Below, in pieces: positions 46,004 through 59,899 of a stretch of 64,000 nt of DNA. Where the stretch lies: NCBI RefSeq assembly GCF_028453695.1, contig NC_135781.1, positions 17,793,640-17,857,639 of the forward strand, given 5' to 3'. Under the pieces are notes generated by a model. The model did no database searches. It was not told the DNA's origin and was given only the letters and a program-made list of their open reading frames with translations. Both the position numbers and the translations under genes were made by a program. This DNA comes from Augochlora pura. Lineage: Eukaryota > Arthropoda > Insecta > Hymenoptera > Halictidae. The first letter of the stretch is position 1, and each line of letters begins with the position of its first letter.

Positions 46004-49000
46004 CTGCACAGAAAAAAATGTAAATCGATTAGTCACCAGTTGTTTCGATTTTACGGTTCAATTTAAATTCACCATTTAAAACAGTTCTCTCGTTGTTTCA
46101 AACAGGCAATGCAATCATGGTCCTTCCTTCGAGAAAACATTGTAATAATTTGTTAGTTTCGTTATAAAAATTTCGAGAGGAACGTTCGGTAAAAATTTAG
46201 AAACTAATAACAATAAGTAATATCGGTTAAATATATAAACCTAATAATCATGTATTTTTTAATCTAGAACATTTGAATGTTATATACTTTTTTTAAATTG
46301 AAATAAAATTCGTCTCTATAATTATCAATACATAAATATTAAAGCGAAGATTGTCACAGAATAAATGTAAATTTTCTTCTTTGTATAGGAATTAATTAGC
46401 GAGAATGAAATGAAAATGTTACAGAAGTAGCACAAGGGATTAACACATCAGCAATACTTTTATCATTACATGGTTTGCCAACAAGGTCATTTAATCTATT
46501 ATCTAAAACTATGAACTATTATAAAAAAGAAAATTTGTAAGTTACATCTACTAGTTTACTTCACACGTTTATCAGAAAGAAATTTAATTACTTTCATTCA
46601 ATGATAATTTCAAAAGAAAGTTTTATGAGATTCTGCTTCAGGTAATTTCACGATTAACCGTGGGAACAGTTATCGTTATTTGATTAAGGGACTAACAGAC
46701 CAGCTGTCGAATATTAATTTTTAGAATAATATAAGAATATTGGTTTTCGTAAAGATAATATTAAAGAAAGTTTAGAATCTGTAAAGCGTAGGAATCTGTT
46801 AATAAAGTTACTGGGTCAAATGCAAACTCGTTCGTTTGCCTTTTATTTTAAAACTAGAGCCCCAAGAGTTCTGCCGAGTTTTTTTTATTTCGTTGCGACG
46901 TTCATTTCATGAATCCATTTATTGAATTTGCTGAGAAACTCGCAGCAGCGGCGCCAGTAATTGTTCTCTTCTTTTCATCCGTTATGAAATAGCCTGTTTC
47001 CGTTATATTATATTGCACAATGAAACGATTATACGAACAACAAACATTCCTTAATTTCGGTATGCGATACAATTTTATCGAAATAACAGCATTCGTACAT
47101 AGACCCGCATTTTCACGGGCCGGCGATCCATAATGTTGCGCTCGTAAAATTGTCGGCATTAATCTGTGCCGCCTATAAACGCGCGAGCCGTGAAATCCTT
47201 TTAAACGAACGGGGGCAGAATGAAACGTTAATTGAAACGGTCCATAGCGTGCAATTATAAAAGAAGTTCGATTTTCAAGTAAAACCCGATCGTACCAACT
47301 CGCCGCTCGTGTATTTTGTATTACGACTAGCCTCCGGATCTCTTTGTAATTACGGTCATTTTCTTTCTCTGCTTTCGTTTTACCTTAAATAGTCGTCCAG
47401 TTATCAAAATTAATTTTCTTCGCAGCTGGGCAATTATAAAATAATGGACGACAACGAAAATTCGCAACGTTCTGCTTTAGACCAGTATTGTCCATAATAT
47501 AAATAATAATATAATAATATAGTATATATAAGAAGTATATCTATTTCCGATAGGTTTTTTTATAGGAACACACTGTTCGAATAATTCGCACATACCTTTC
47601 TTAATTTACCTTTTTTTCTTATTATCTTTGTGCTAGTCTATTTGTTTCTGTGACATTACTAATAAGTGATATCGCTCGTATATAATAGATAATAATAATA
47701 TATCGTTATTTATTCATGACAATGTCTAGACTGTGTCTATAGCATTTTTATTTCCTTGAGATGCACTGAAGAAAGTCTGGAAAGACTTTTATTTTCTTTA
47801 AAAAACTATGAGAATCTTAATAGACGAAACAGATTTTCGTCACGACTGCATTTTTTTATACCGATCTATAAAATCTATAGCAACGACATCCACGATCATG
47901 TTAGTGTGTTGGATCTTTGACGAGAATCGGTGCAAAACTTCAGTTTCTATCAAAGTTGCTTCAGAAAGTCTAGTTCTGCCGATATTTTCCCGAGAAACTC
48001 AATCTTCTTTGGAAACCAATTTGAAGTTGGCACCTCCATTGACATTTTAATACAAGCTGCGAACATGTGTCGTGATTTATACAGCTTCCCGCCGACGGTT
48101 ATTATAATGTACGCGATTTTTCGGAAGCCGATGTTACTGTAGCGAGGCGTCGAAACGACGACTTCGGAACCTTTGCAACTTGAAATTTACACACGCGTAT
48201 ATGATTCTCTTTCATGCGTTCAGTGTAGTAACACTGTATTGGATTGCCTCGCCCTTAAAGCCCGTTTCGGCGAACTCGAACACCCTGTATACTCTTGTGA
48301 GCACGCGGAGCGCACTTGCCTTCTTTCCAACCGGTGAACCGCGAACCTGCAAGGGAAAATGCAATTTCGTCGACAAAACTGGAGCGAAGGAGAGGGTGGA
48401 GGGGCCTCTGGCTCGTGGAAAGAGTAACGGGGAACACAGAGGCAGAGTGGAGCAGAAGAGGGAACGAGGAGGAGGCATGCATCCCCCTAGAGCGCAATCA
48501 CTGGGCTCATCGTCCGCTGCTTTACAATAATAGAAGCTCTTCAGACCTTGCGTTACACATAAGCGCGCTACACTTTTATTCTGTCACCTCCCCCGATTCC
48601 CAGGCAGCGGCAACTGAAAGATGTCCTCGCACCAATATCTGCGCGTGCAAGGCGTCTTTATTCGTTTTATAAAATCGAATATCATAGGGAATTTACACGG
48701 TGAATGGTACTTAGAAACGGATTTGGTCACTTCTTCTTAAGAGGACCCAATTTTTCACTTATGTATTCAATTTCGACAGTAATTACACGAAACTCTCGCG
48801 TACGACTATTATTAATCCTTCCAGTATTACATCAAATTAAGAAGTGTAATAGTAGAAATATACACCTTTCGAGTTATTTTTCTGACTTTGTTTGATATTT
48901 TTATTGTAGAAATATAATTCACACAGTATTAGATTTTTTTATTATATTATATTTTCATTTTATATCAGATTGTTCACAAATATCATAAATTAAATAATAT

Positions 49001-51201
49001 GGCTTGGTCTGATCCACGCATGGGTAAAAACGGGTGAATGGCGGAGCACAAACAGAAGTTTAGAGAATATAAATTAGGGTGTTGGAGTCGGTGTTGTAGT
49101 GTGATCAGGTGCTCTGCCTTTGGTTTATTTCCGGGCATAATTAAATTTATATTTATCGAATAAGATATATCACAATTTTTATTACCTTATTTTGTTTCTT
49201 TTTGAACAGAATTTATTTGTTTATTTTGTTTTTAAACAAGTAAAAAGTGAGAAGTAGAAAAGATCATTTGTTTTTAATATTTTCCAGTTGTTTAAAGAAT
49301 TAACAAATCGTATACCACGTGTATAATTTGAACAAAAGAAGTAACTTTAGTTTGAAGACCTTTTTTTCTATCGTGTACAGTTCGCAAATTCCAGCAATAT
49401 AATAAAAAACAGCCCAGTATTTGGCGGTTAATATCCACTGCTTAAAGTGAATTTACGCAAGGAAAAGAACTGCCTATCTACATATGATGTACATAAGTTG
49501 GCCAAAGTTTTCAGCATTCTTTTAAATGTCTGGATTGGTGATCATTCCTTATTAGTCGGATCTGTTGAACGCCAGTGGTTTTCATGGACACGGTAGTAGA
49601 ATTAAAAATTAATGCTACACGTGGTCCCCGTCACATCAGTTCATTTTCGAAAAAATCCAACATTTTACACGCACCGATCTCATAAGTATCAGCAGCTGAA
49701 AGTTTGTGCAGCAGAGTATGCGCTCCAACGAAACCACCCCATAGAAGCGAACATCGCTGTTTGCATCCTTCGTTAAACACGCAGTGCGCATCTCCGGCAA
49801 TATTTCCCCCAACAAAGGAGCGGCTGTTTCGTTTATCGTTCGCCGTACGTGAAACACAAAATGCGAAACGCGAGTTTCGAATTCGTTTATTTCGACGAGT
49901 TTTTCCAGCGGTTTACCGGTGTCGTCATAGCAACCATTAGGCGTGATCGGCGAATGAAATGGGGCCGAAATGATTTGCGGTCAACGCTCGATCACGGTTT
50001 ATCGATGACGAGGCCTCCCGCGGGAGTCGGCCCGGTACTTATTCCAGGGAAAGGGGTGTGGCACGTCGTTATTTCGAGGGTTGGCACGCCGCTAGCCGCT
50101 CAGCGACGATAAGGACTGACCCACATTCCCCGTGGATACTTCTCTGCCAGGATATCGAGCCTCCAGCAGCTCCAGCTACCGCCTGTCCTCATTTCGGGTT
50201 GATCGAATGCTCCTAAAAGGCTCGGGACTACTTAAAACAATGAGTTCGATCTGCTGGAAAATCACTAAATGTCAACACTGCACTCCCATGATGTCGAAAC
50301 CGCCGCGACCAGAGACCCCTACGACTTTGCCATGACTCTCGCGGCTTTGCGAACCCCATTCTCTTTGATAACGAGTAATTAAAGAGGTACGTTCCAGTCG
50401 ACCGATTCAAGTATATCGACTATCGACGTTTTAATTATATTTCCTTTACGTTCGAAAGAATTTCGATTATCTGGTTCTATCGTCAATGGAAATGAAATCT
50501 GAATCATCCGAATGTTTATTTCACTGTAGTTAGCCCGGATCAACGTGATTCCACTGTACGTGCTTCTAAGGATATGTTCGCGAAAGGATCTCTTTTAATT
50601 CATGAAAATGATAAAGTTATAAATCTTTGAGATATGTATACATTATTAATAATAGACAAATTAGTAAAATGTATGTTAGTCCATTGAAGTAATGAAGTCA
50701 GTCCAAGAAGTAATTGAAAAACGCAATAGATATATCGTCGAAAAGAAAATTTAATCTTCTTTTATGAGATTGACGCGTACATTTTTACTATAATGTATCT
50801 TTTTCGACGATTCCACGTTTTTTAATTACTCCTTGGACTAGCTTCAGCATTCGTTTTATTTGTCTATTATTAATGTTGTACACATTTTATATATGTACTT
50901 GTTACTGCTTCATACAATTAACTCTGAAATAAATAGAAGAGATTAAAAGTATTTCCTATTAGTTTTTTAAATTTATTTAACTTTCTACGAATGTTTTCAT
51001 AATTTTTGAGAGGAGTGTACGGTAAACCGAATACGTTATAACGAAAATGATCCTGAACTAATTAATACGATCCAGTGCAGTGTGTTGTCTTAAGCATACC
51101 AAAAATAACGGTAGGTATTATAACTTTAAGTTTAAACGCGCCATGAGGTATTAAACTTGCCTGGGAACCTAGCCGCAGATAAATCGCCCGAAGATAATTA
51201 C
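46004..51201. other. Presumed p130Cas 5' intron or upstream DNA
   Basis: No SH3-coding (ALYDN, WWLC, GRQGICPGNR-like) segment was seen on the minus strand. GC-richer islands at 46900-47350, 48180-48640 and 49640-50350 have frames on both strands without domains. The rest is AT-rich. Confidence 0.45.
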
Positions 51202-51223
51202 CTTCAGCCCCACTAGCAGCCAT
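51202..51223 (-). CDS. Possible short first coding exon (MAASGAE)
   Basis: Read leftward, ATAATGG (A at -3, G at +4) starts a 22-nt reading frame, MAASGAE plus one base, ending at donor GAAG|GTAATT. It could be a first coding exon, perhaps of p130Cas, but no matching next exon (entering in phase 1 and leaving in phase 0) was found. Chance occurrence is quite possible. Confidence 0.2.
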
Positions 51224-54200
51224 TATTACACGACGCAAGATGCAAATGCATCGAATCCACCCTGTATCCTTACGGAACGAGCTTTTCTACAGTTAGTCGC
51301 CCCAACATCGATCTTCTCTCGGCGCACTCTTGTTCCTCGATCCCGTCTTCCAATTTCGAGCCGTAAATTAGCCCCGTTATACCGAATTCGACCGAGAAAC
51401 AAACACAATCTCGTTTCGTTCGCATTAGCTTCATTCGCGCCAACCCCCATGCGACGAAGAAATCCCTGCCGAGAGTCTCAGCCGTACGTAAACCGGTCGT
51501 AATCAGATTTACTGGGACGCTGAGTCACTGAATCGAGCACAGACATGATCGAATTTGCGATCAAGCATCCAAGAGAACCGTGATGTCGCGTGCGAGTCCC
51601 ATAGAAAATCCCGCTATGAACTTGCTGTATTTGTCGTATTCATACATGTATGTACTATGTTACCCTTTCATGATATTTCCGTTCGCTTTGATCACACCAA
51701 TATTGATTTTAGTCGTTTCGAAGCTAACAAGAGGCTCTATCGATTAGTCCGTGTCACGTGAAATGCCGAATTTGTGTTTATCCTACGTCCGTGCGGTGAT
51801 TTGATCGGTTGCTATCCTTTGTTTGGAGATCGTCTGATATCTTTGGAAAATCATTGGAATGCGAATTTTATGCTTTTATGCCAAGAATTATTAGCTGAAA
51901 TGGAAAAATTATGACGATGTAAAAAAATGAAGACTTCATTTCTGTTTCTTAGAATCGTCTTTGAAAATTTTTATTTTGTATAAAGATCTACCGGCTTGTA
52001 ACTATTAGGCTGCGGTTTTTCGCACAAATTATCATTGTTATTAATCAGATTCTAAATACCTAAGAGAAAGACACACACTTATATTGACTAGACTTACGCA
52101 TGATAAACATAGAATAATTAAACAATTAATTCTCATCAGTATGCACATTTCCTTGCATTTTACAAATCTGTCTGTCTAGTAGTTATATTCTATATTCTAT
52201 ATTCTATATTCTATATTCTATATTCTATATTCCATATCCTATATTCTATATTCTATGTACATTTCACATTCCCAGCTAAAATTCCCAAAGCATACCATAA
52301 ATACATTAAGTTCGAAAAACTTGTGCACCGGAGCGTATTCTTGATTTTGATTGATTCGCGTCCAACCGTGTTTCTGAACGAAATGGAGCCATGTTCACGC
52401 GCGCATACACAAAGCTCATAAACTCATGTGGGACAGGATCGTGTCTCGAGGGCGTTGCTCATCATTTATCGGGGAGGATCAGCAGCATCCAGTTGGATTA
52501 GCAACTCCCTGGTGACATTCGCAGGGTTCACGACTGCACGTGTCACATATTTTAAGGGGTCGCGCTAATCTAATCGTAAGATGGAAATTGCGAGCGACAA
52601 AGGTTTTGTCTACAGGCTTAGTTTTTGAGTTAGTAACGATTCTGGTCGACTAATAGCGGTTGTAGTCCAATGGCAAACTAATTAGAACACCTCATTGCTT
52701 TACGGAACAGCATGCTACTTCCTTGATCTTACAATGGTAAGATCAGAATGAAAACAAAAATAGACTGGTATAAATGAAGTAGGTAGTTTACCCAGTATCG
52801 TAACAATTCAGAGAGATTGTGTAAAATCTTCGTGCAAATTGTTATTTTCGTCTACTATTTTGTACAATTCAGAGTAAAGAATAAAACTATTTTCATCGAT
52901 TAGGTCTTTTGTGAATAAAACGAATGTGGTCAATTTCTACCAAAGTGCAGAGCTTCCTGTATTCGAAAACTCTCGCACCGTACACCCATAAAGATCGGTA
53001 ATCTAATAGTGACTAGCTGCGGATTTTCGAACGAGGAAGTAAGGTCTGATACAGGAGAAATGTTAATGATTCCTATTTATACGCACCTTTTTGAATTTAC
53101 AAATTTTATGCATACCATAGATGTTCAAAAATCGGCAATTTAGTTACTACGAATTTTCTGCAATTGTGACAAAAGTGAGTATGTGTAATTTGGAACAATG
53201 GAAAGATTAGAAGAAGCTAAAAATGTTGATATTTAAAATATTTTAACATGCCAAACGATTGTGGTTGGCTCCTATATCTTGCAATTAATGTAGACAATTT
53301 TTCTATTACATACATGTCTGCAATTTAATTACTGAATTTTTCGGAATATTGTATTATTGTTGAAATAAATCATGTACTCGTACGAGATATTTTGAATAAA
53401 GGGATATCCGCGCACGTTTCTAAAGATCACAGAGATCCACAACGTAGTTACGAATAACAAAAGCCAGTGAAATATTTTTAGCTTATCCACTGAATCGTGC
53501 GTGTCTAAATAAGTTCTTTGTTTGTAGAAAAAGAAAACGGGCATTCAAAGCGAACACCTTAAACAAAAGCGTAGCCAACAAACGAAACAAGTTTCTCGTT
53601 TATGTAATCTTCTGAATAAGAACCCATTAAGGAAACGTCTGGCTCTGTGTTACGATCGCATTAAATCCTTTCTTTGCGTCTTGCCGGCTCGCGCAAGAAC
53701 GCCTCTGCAAGCTTCTGTAATTATCACGGTTTGCTTTCCATATTTTCATCGGTTTAGTCCGCGCTCATCGTCTGTTTGCTCCCTTTCGTAGATCGCGGAG
53801 TCGGCGCACCGGTGTCACCGCTTGTTAATTAACCGCTAGCCAACCTTTAATTATCGCAGTTTTTTCCAGCGTCGCGAAACTTGCTCGCGCATCGATGGAA
53901 TGCGACAAGAGCGACGACGGTGATTTCGCACATGCTGGTTTTTCTTGTGTCGGATCGACCACGATTTCGAGCTCAAGGGCAACGGTTCTCGTACGCGTGC
54001 TTCTATCAGCTGGCTCGAGGATTTATCGAGAGGGTAATTTGTTGAAAGAACGAATAATTGTAATTTAGTTTCGTTCGTTGTTTTATCTAGCTTCACATAA
54101 AATGGAAATTGTTTCTAAAGTTCTCGTTCCTCTGTATTTCTTTGTGTGTGTTTCTGGAAGATGAAGTAGGTACAGAAATGTGATTGCGATTGTGATTTTG

Positions 54201-55296
54201 GATTTTGTGTTTATGACACAAATGTGTCGTAGGCGATTTAACACTAAACGTATTACTTGTCGCTAAAATAAGCAGTCTCTTTTTTCATTTTCAAATTGTT
54301 AAAATTATAAAGGTTGTTTCTTAGGAAACGATTAAATCAATTTCTCTATTCAAGCATGCATTATAATAAAAATGGGGAAAGGTTTAAATGACTATAGTTT
54401 TTTCATCGTTAAAAAACAATATACGTTAGTTACTTCTAAGGCTAGGTAGATTTAACGTTAATAAAATTATTACAGGAAGAATAAAGTTTCGTTCCAGAAA
54501 CTTACAATTGACGAAGAACATTTTTATTTTGCACGAGCATCTGTCAATTTTAACTATATATTTTCTGTGTTCGATTCTACCAATCGTAGAAAATGTGAGA
54601 AAATATTAGTCGCTGTCATTATTTCCTATTCAATAGATACATTAATTATAATATCTTTAATAACTCGTACAAAAATAAATAAGATATCTCATTGTTAAAT
54701 AAAATTACAGTAGTCGTAAGTTGAAATTTCTTTTCTCAGTTAAAAAAGATCGTAGAAATGACGGTGACAAGTCTGCTGGAGATTCTCGTCCAGATTTGAA
54801 GGCAATCGGACAAACAGATCTTGAAATATCGTGTCAAACATAGCAGAAAATAAGGTTTCGAGGAAAACGTGTTCGAAGTTTTTCTACTCAGTGATATCAT
54901 AGTATGTATATATGTATATATCAAACATTTACAACTTTATCATTCTTACGAATTCAAACAAATTATTCTTCGAACGGATGTCTACGAATTTCAAAAAAAT
55001 ACAAGAAATGCAATGAAAGAAACATTTTCGAAGCAGCAGACTAGAATATACTCTTATAATACGCTTGAGAATTCGTTCAATGTTGCAATTATGAAAAAGT
55101 ACGTATTTTACAAAGCTGTAAAAGTTATCGTAGTATCGTATTTCCCTCATGTTACGATTGACAGAATCTTTTTGTACATATATATTTAACAACATAGAGT
55201 TAAAACGTGAAAGGGAATAAAGGGAGTCGATTTTCGAAGTTCTATACCAGACTACTCCAAAATACCGTACCTACTGGTCTATAAAACTAACCAACA
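51224..55296. other. Non-coding, no gene seen
   Basis: GC-rich patches at 51230-51560, 52340-52590 and 53640-54020 lie among AT-rich DNA. Reading frames here carry no family motif. Confidence 0.45.
52184..52256 (+). repeat. TATATTC heptamer microsatellite
   Basis: About ten copies of the 7-bp unit TATATTC in tandem, with two variant units (TATATTCCATATCC) near the right part. Confidence 0.93.
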
Positions 55297-55512
55297 TACA
55301 GTAGCGTACAGAATTATAAACTCAAAGTAACTTTTACATTGTTACAGATGTCTAAACGAAAGCGAATAAAACACTATATTCGTATATTTCTCTTTTGTAT
55401 TATTTCTAATATAGAAATATACAAATACGATGGTTTGTTAAGTTTTTGGTTAAATATTACCAAAAATGTAAAAGTTTATAAATCGAGTCTTCAAATATTC
55501 ACATTGCTGTAT
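55297..55512. mobile_element. MITE, GTTACTTTGAGTTTATAAT family, copy 3
   Basis: The left end has ATTATAAACTCAAAGTAACT and the right end has AATGTAAAAGTTTATAAATC, with outer TACAGTAG / TTGCTGTA. It is in inverted register to the 16264 copy. No transposase. Confidence 0.65.
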
Positions 55513-56177
55513 ACTGCTTTATAAGAATGACAAGACTGTATTTATTTAAAACTATTCCACTGCATTTCCCATTCATTTTCATCGTAATGCAAAATTACGC
55601 GAGTGCTATAACATGCAAATTTAAAATTCAACTCCGCCATCAATTCTGTATAGCGTTTATTTTATTGAAATTATTACCCCCTTTAACGTATTTTGTCTTT
55701 TCTGAAGAAAAATCTGAACAAAACAAGCTTTGGTTATCACAATTAGTAGAATAAATCACAATCAGAATAAATCACCTGTTTATTTTTACAGCTCATTAAA
55801 ATTTTTATTGTCCGCAGACGTGTTAAGGGTTCGGTTGTTCACAGCCTCGCCCTGACTACACGAACTCCGTTAAATTCGACAAAAATTAGGTTACAAAGGG
55901 TTATAGCGTTGGGCACGGCTGCTTCTCCGGCGTCTAAACGCCATGGACAGTGACCGCGAGGGGCTAATCGGCAATGTTCACGTCACGAAGACAGGGGGTT
56001 GCTGGAATCGCCGGAAATCCGGGAAGGGTGGCGAAGGACGTCGGCGTCGAAAAGATAAAAGCGGCCGCGGGCGGTATAATGCAGCTGGTTTCGTGAATTA
56101 AAGCTGCACGCGATACCACTATTACATTCTTTCCCGGTATGAATCGAATAGTACTATAGTAGTGGGCTCTCGTAGTA
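55513..56177. other. Non-coding with GC-rich segment
   Basis: The segment 55840-56110 is GC-rich. An ATG at 55943 opens a 52-codon frame (MDSDREGLIGNVHVTK..., then very basic, ending AAGFVN) that matches nothing I recognise. Confidence 0.35.

Positions 56178-56213
<36 letters not shown>
56178..56213 (+). repeat. 36-G homopolymer
   Basis: Thirty-six consecutive G, directly preceded by GTAGTA. Long frames across it on both strands (polyglycine or polyproline) are artefacts. It has strong G-quadruplex potential. Confidence 0.95.
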
Positions 56214-56214
<1 letters not shown>

Positions 56215-56363
56215 GGTCGTGGTGAGCGGCGGAGTCGAGGCTGGCTTCAAACTGAAAAAGAGAGGGTGGATGGTCGGGCTTGTGCGCGAGGGGGTGGGAG
56301 AGTCGGTCGATACCGGCGTCGCGGCGCCAACTGTGAAAGCCGCGTTACCCCGTGGACGTTGAA

Positions 56364-56364
56364 C

Positions 56365-56399
<35 letters not shown>

Positions 56400-56400
56400 A
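56364..56400 (+). repeat. GA dinucleotide microsatellite
   Basis: A (GA)n run of about 36 bp with one interruption, inside a purine-rich block extending to about 56620. Long frames there are compositional. Confidence 0.9.
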
Positions 56401-59400
56401 GCCGAGGGTGGGCCGAGAAGGGTGCGGGTAAATGGAGAGGGATGGAGCAAAGGAGACAGGGGATGCGATGAAATAAGGAAGAGAATAACTGGGGCTGGGC
56501 CGGACAGAGAAAGCAGACGGGCAAAGAAGAGAAACGCGTGGGTGGAAACGGGTGGGAAAGGGGCTGGAAGGAGGCAAGGCAAGAGAAACAGAGGAGATAG
56601 AAAGACGGTCTCCATGGAAACGCGAAAGGAGACTCTCTGCCTCCTGCGCAGGCAGGACCTTCGGTCTGTCTCAGCGGCTGATAAGGATTTTTCTATACCA
56701 CCTTGCTGTTAAGGGTTACGGCGAGAAATGTATTAAAACGGAAGTCGAATTTCGAACTGCCGTTTCGTTTAACCCCTTGTACTATAATTTCTCTGGCAAC
56801 TGCGTTTGAATGAATAAATAATTGAATAATTTTATTTAAAAATACATCATAAACTCCCTTGTGTATGAATAAATTCTTCGCGAATAATTTATTTTGTTTA
56901 TGTTATTTGCCTTTGTGAATAAAATAATTTCTTTTCAAGTCACTCCTCGTTGATTGCCATGACACATGTAACGTTATATCGCAATGGAAATTTCACCTTT
57001 ATCAGTTCATTTCTTGTGAATTTCAGAGCTCAATTGTACTAATTCGAACAGACCTTTTTATGTATTAAACCACAGAATGAACTGATAAGGTAAAAGATTA
57101 ATTTCCATTATCAGGCGAGAACGGATCGTGTCAATACTTTCCCGATCTACCGTGAAACTTGTTCGATTCATGTAAATCGCTCTTTATTATATAGGCAAGG
57201 ACGCATTCTCCTGCTCGTCGGCTATACTATTAACAGCATAATAAAATGTACACCGCACGGCCTCGGAGCCGACGCGGTATTTCATCCCCGTGAAAAATCC
57301 CCCATCTCCGCGCGCCGTTTAATCATTTTCCACGTTGCGATCGATAGGAAGGAAGCAGGCTTCATTATAAACTGGGAACGCAATATTTTCGCGGTAATTA
57401 CCGTGTGGCTGGCGGCCGTCAATGCAACATTTCACCCCGGGAAAAATCATGGTCCTGCGTCGAGAGCCGCCGGTCGGGGCTCTCGTATCTCGAACGTGGA
57501 TCACGATGATTCTTCACGTCGGTACTCTATGACTCGAGGACACCCACGACGATCTCCATCGATTATCCTCCAGTCTAATTATTACCTTTCGCTCCTTTCC
57601 GTGCGCGATTATTGCTCTCCTACCGTGTGGGTGATCTGCAAGCTGCGTCTGGTACGCTTAAGCTATCTTGATACAAGTGTTAGGTCACGTGCGAACGGTA
57701 TAGTATGGATATTAGCGGCAGGCTACGGACTTCTTTGTATTTATGGCGTTCTCATACTTATCGATGAAAGAGATATCGCCAAACTCGAATATCACGGGTG
57801 ACGCCTGTCGCATATTTAAATGTTAAGAAACAAATTATTATGATGTTTATACATTCCCTTGCCTTTTACTTTTATCAAAAATGTGCCCCTATGGTGTAAC
57901 GAATTGCGAGAAAATACACAATATTCAAAAAGAATTTAAACAATTCGTGAATCTTGTTCATAATAACTACAATCATGTTAAGAATTTTTTTCTTAATTTC
58001 ACTACACATTGCAAAGAAATTTTTCAAATTATTTGATGTTAGAATTACTTTATTAATCAGTCCTATTAAAAATAAAGCAGTGTTCACAATTTATATGAAT
58101 ATCTTAAATAAAAACTGAGACTTTAGTTTCATTTTGTGATAACTGTTTACATAGATTTGAACTAAATTAAATTGCCGCGTTTGTTTTCGCAAATAAATCG
58201 TAAGGCAAGAGATTAACAAATTGTATTTCACTGCATTTTTATTTATCTATGTTCACTGCATTTGTATTTATCTGTGTTCAATGCATTTATTTATACATAT
58301 ATTTCGTACTTACTTGACATATATTTTCACTTGTATATTTTACATTTTTATTATATTTTGATTATATTATAGAAATATGATAATATTATAGAAATATGAT
58401 TCTATAAATTATGCCGATTTTTATATATTCAGGTCGGATTAAGAATGTTTTGCCACGTATTTATTGGAATTCTGACTTTCATGTATTGTAACAATGTGAA
58501 GCCGATGTTATTGGAGAATTGCCCATTCTCATGCATTTATGGTATTCATAAAATTTACAAATACCGCGTTTCCATAAAGAAACTGTTATTGGCATCACCA
58601 ATAATTTTTTCATGGTTCTAATCTTTCAGCACTTCTACTATTCTAAAGTCTTAATTCAGAATCGAAATTACATATTTCATTTTATAATTACTAAACTATA
58701 TTTTAAGCTGTATCATATTAACGTGTTACTATCCATATAATGCGAAATTGTAATCCATATAATGCGATAAAAATACAAAATGAAAATTTCCTGCATGAAT
58801 TATCGATTTGACTTAAATAGAAAATTATTACTATTTTAGAAGATTTTAACAATCTCAAAATGATGTAACAACATTACCAAATTCTTTTGATATTTAACTC
58901 ATTTTGTATTCAACATATGCATCTTTTATATAAACGTACAAAATCCGTAGCAAATCATTTTTATAAATCATAGGCAGCGAATGCGTCAGCAAATATTTCA
59001 CCTTATTCTTAAGTACATAGAATTTCGATAGACTATAACCACGAACCAAACGTAACCATGAAATATTTTCTATGATTTCGATTAAGATCCGAAATTAATC
59101 CAGAACTAACAAACTGGACGTTCTAGATTTTAGAGAACAGGTGAAGCCGCTTGGTTCCTTTGATGCGTCATCATATCTCATTCATTCATGATTGGATGAA
59201 TTTTCATTATCTGTTCGAAAGTGGTTTTCTAGGAGTTGGGGCGACAAGTGGTCTTATCGACGTTGAATTTGCATATTATCGTAAGCAGACGATCTCCCGC
59301 TAGGAAGTGAGGCAAGAGAAGCCGTGAATACGAGGAGATTAATATTCTAATGTGATCTTTCAGTTCAAATGAAAATGATCTCGGCGATAGCAATAATACT

Positions 59401-59640
59401 CGAGATATATGTTCTATCGTTGGAAAGATAGACACGGCATGTCACAATTGTAAAAAATTCATGTTTATGTGTTAATTCGGCTATAGAATACATGACATAT
59501 ATACCATTTCAATAGACTCAAAAAAGAGGTTGTCAATACAGTGGTGCGAATGAATACCTACACAGACTAATTTTTACATTATTATTGCGCGTTGTTGTTG
59601 TTCATAAGACTGCACTGTTCTTCGTTAGCCCTATCTGATC
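56401..59640. other. Non-coding, no gene seen
   Basis: Purine-rich to 56620, then AT-rich; a GC-rich island lies at 57190-57800. The + frame over 57403-57801 starts with GTG and has no recognisable domain. Confidence 0.45.
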
Positions 59641-59899
59641 ATATGCTACAATATGAGCAGTGCAACTAAAGCACTTGAGTTCATTATATTGTATTTTCTT
59701 CTCCTATTTTGTTTTTTCTTTTATTTGAATTAGCCCTTATTTTATTTTATTATAAGCCAATTATCAAATTTGGTGTACACTCTATATATTTATATATTTA
59801 TTTATTTGTTGTTTAGCCTCTGCCGGAAGGCATTAATGTTGTAAAGACCCCTGGGGAAGCAATGTGAGCCAGAAGGAACATGTTTTGATAAATAAACAT
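59641..59899 (+). mobile_element. Possible LINE 3' end
   Basis: An AT/T-rich segment, then CCTCTGCCGGAAGGCATTAA, a GC-rich tail, and terminal GATAAATAAACATTT. It abuts the 5'-truncated MITE-like repeat. The layout resembles the 3' UTR of a non-LTR element, but no ORF is present and no target duplication was identified. Confidence 0.25.

Noticed and set aside
50263..50376. Short + frame MSTLHSHDVETAATRDPYDF... to a stop
   Set aside because: Its composition is protein-like but it is only 37 codons, has no recognised family and no clear splice partner; kept as unproven.
56122..56712. Several 120-150-codon frames on both strands
   Set aside because: They run through the 36-G homopolymer and (GA)n and are compositional.
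57403..57801. 132-codon + frame
   Set aside because: It starts with GTG, has a mixed hydrophobic/basic composition, resembles no family and lies in a non-coding GC island.
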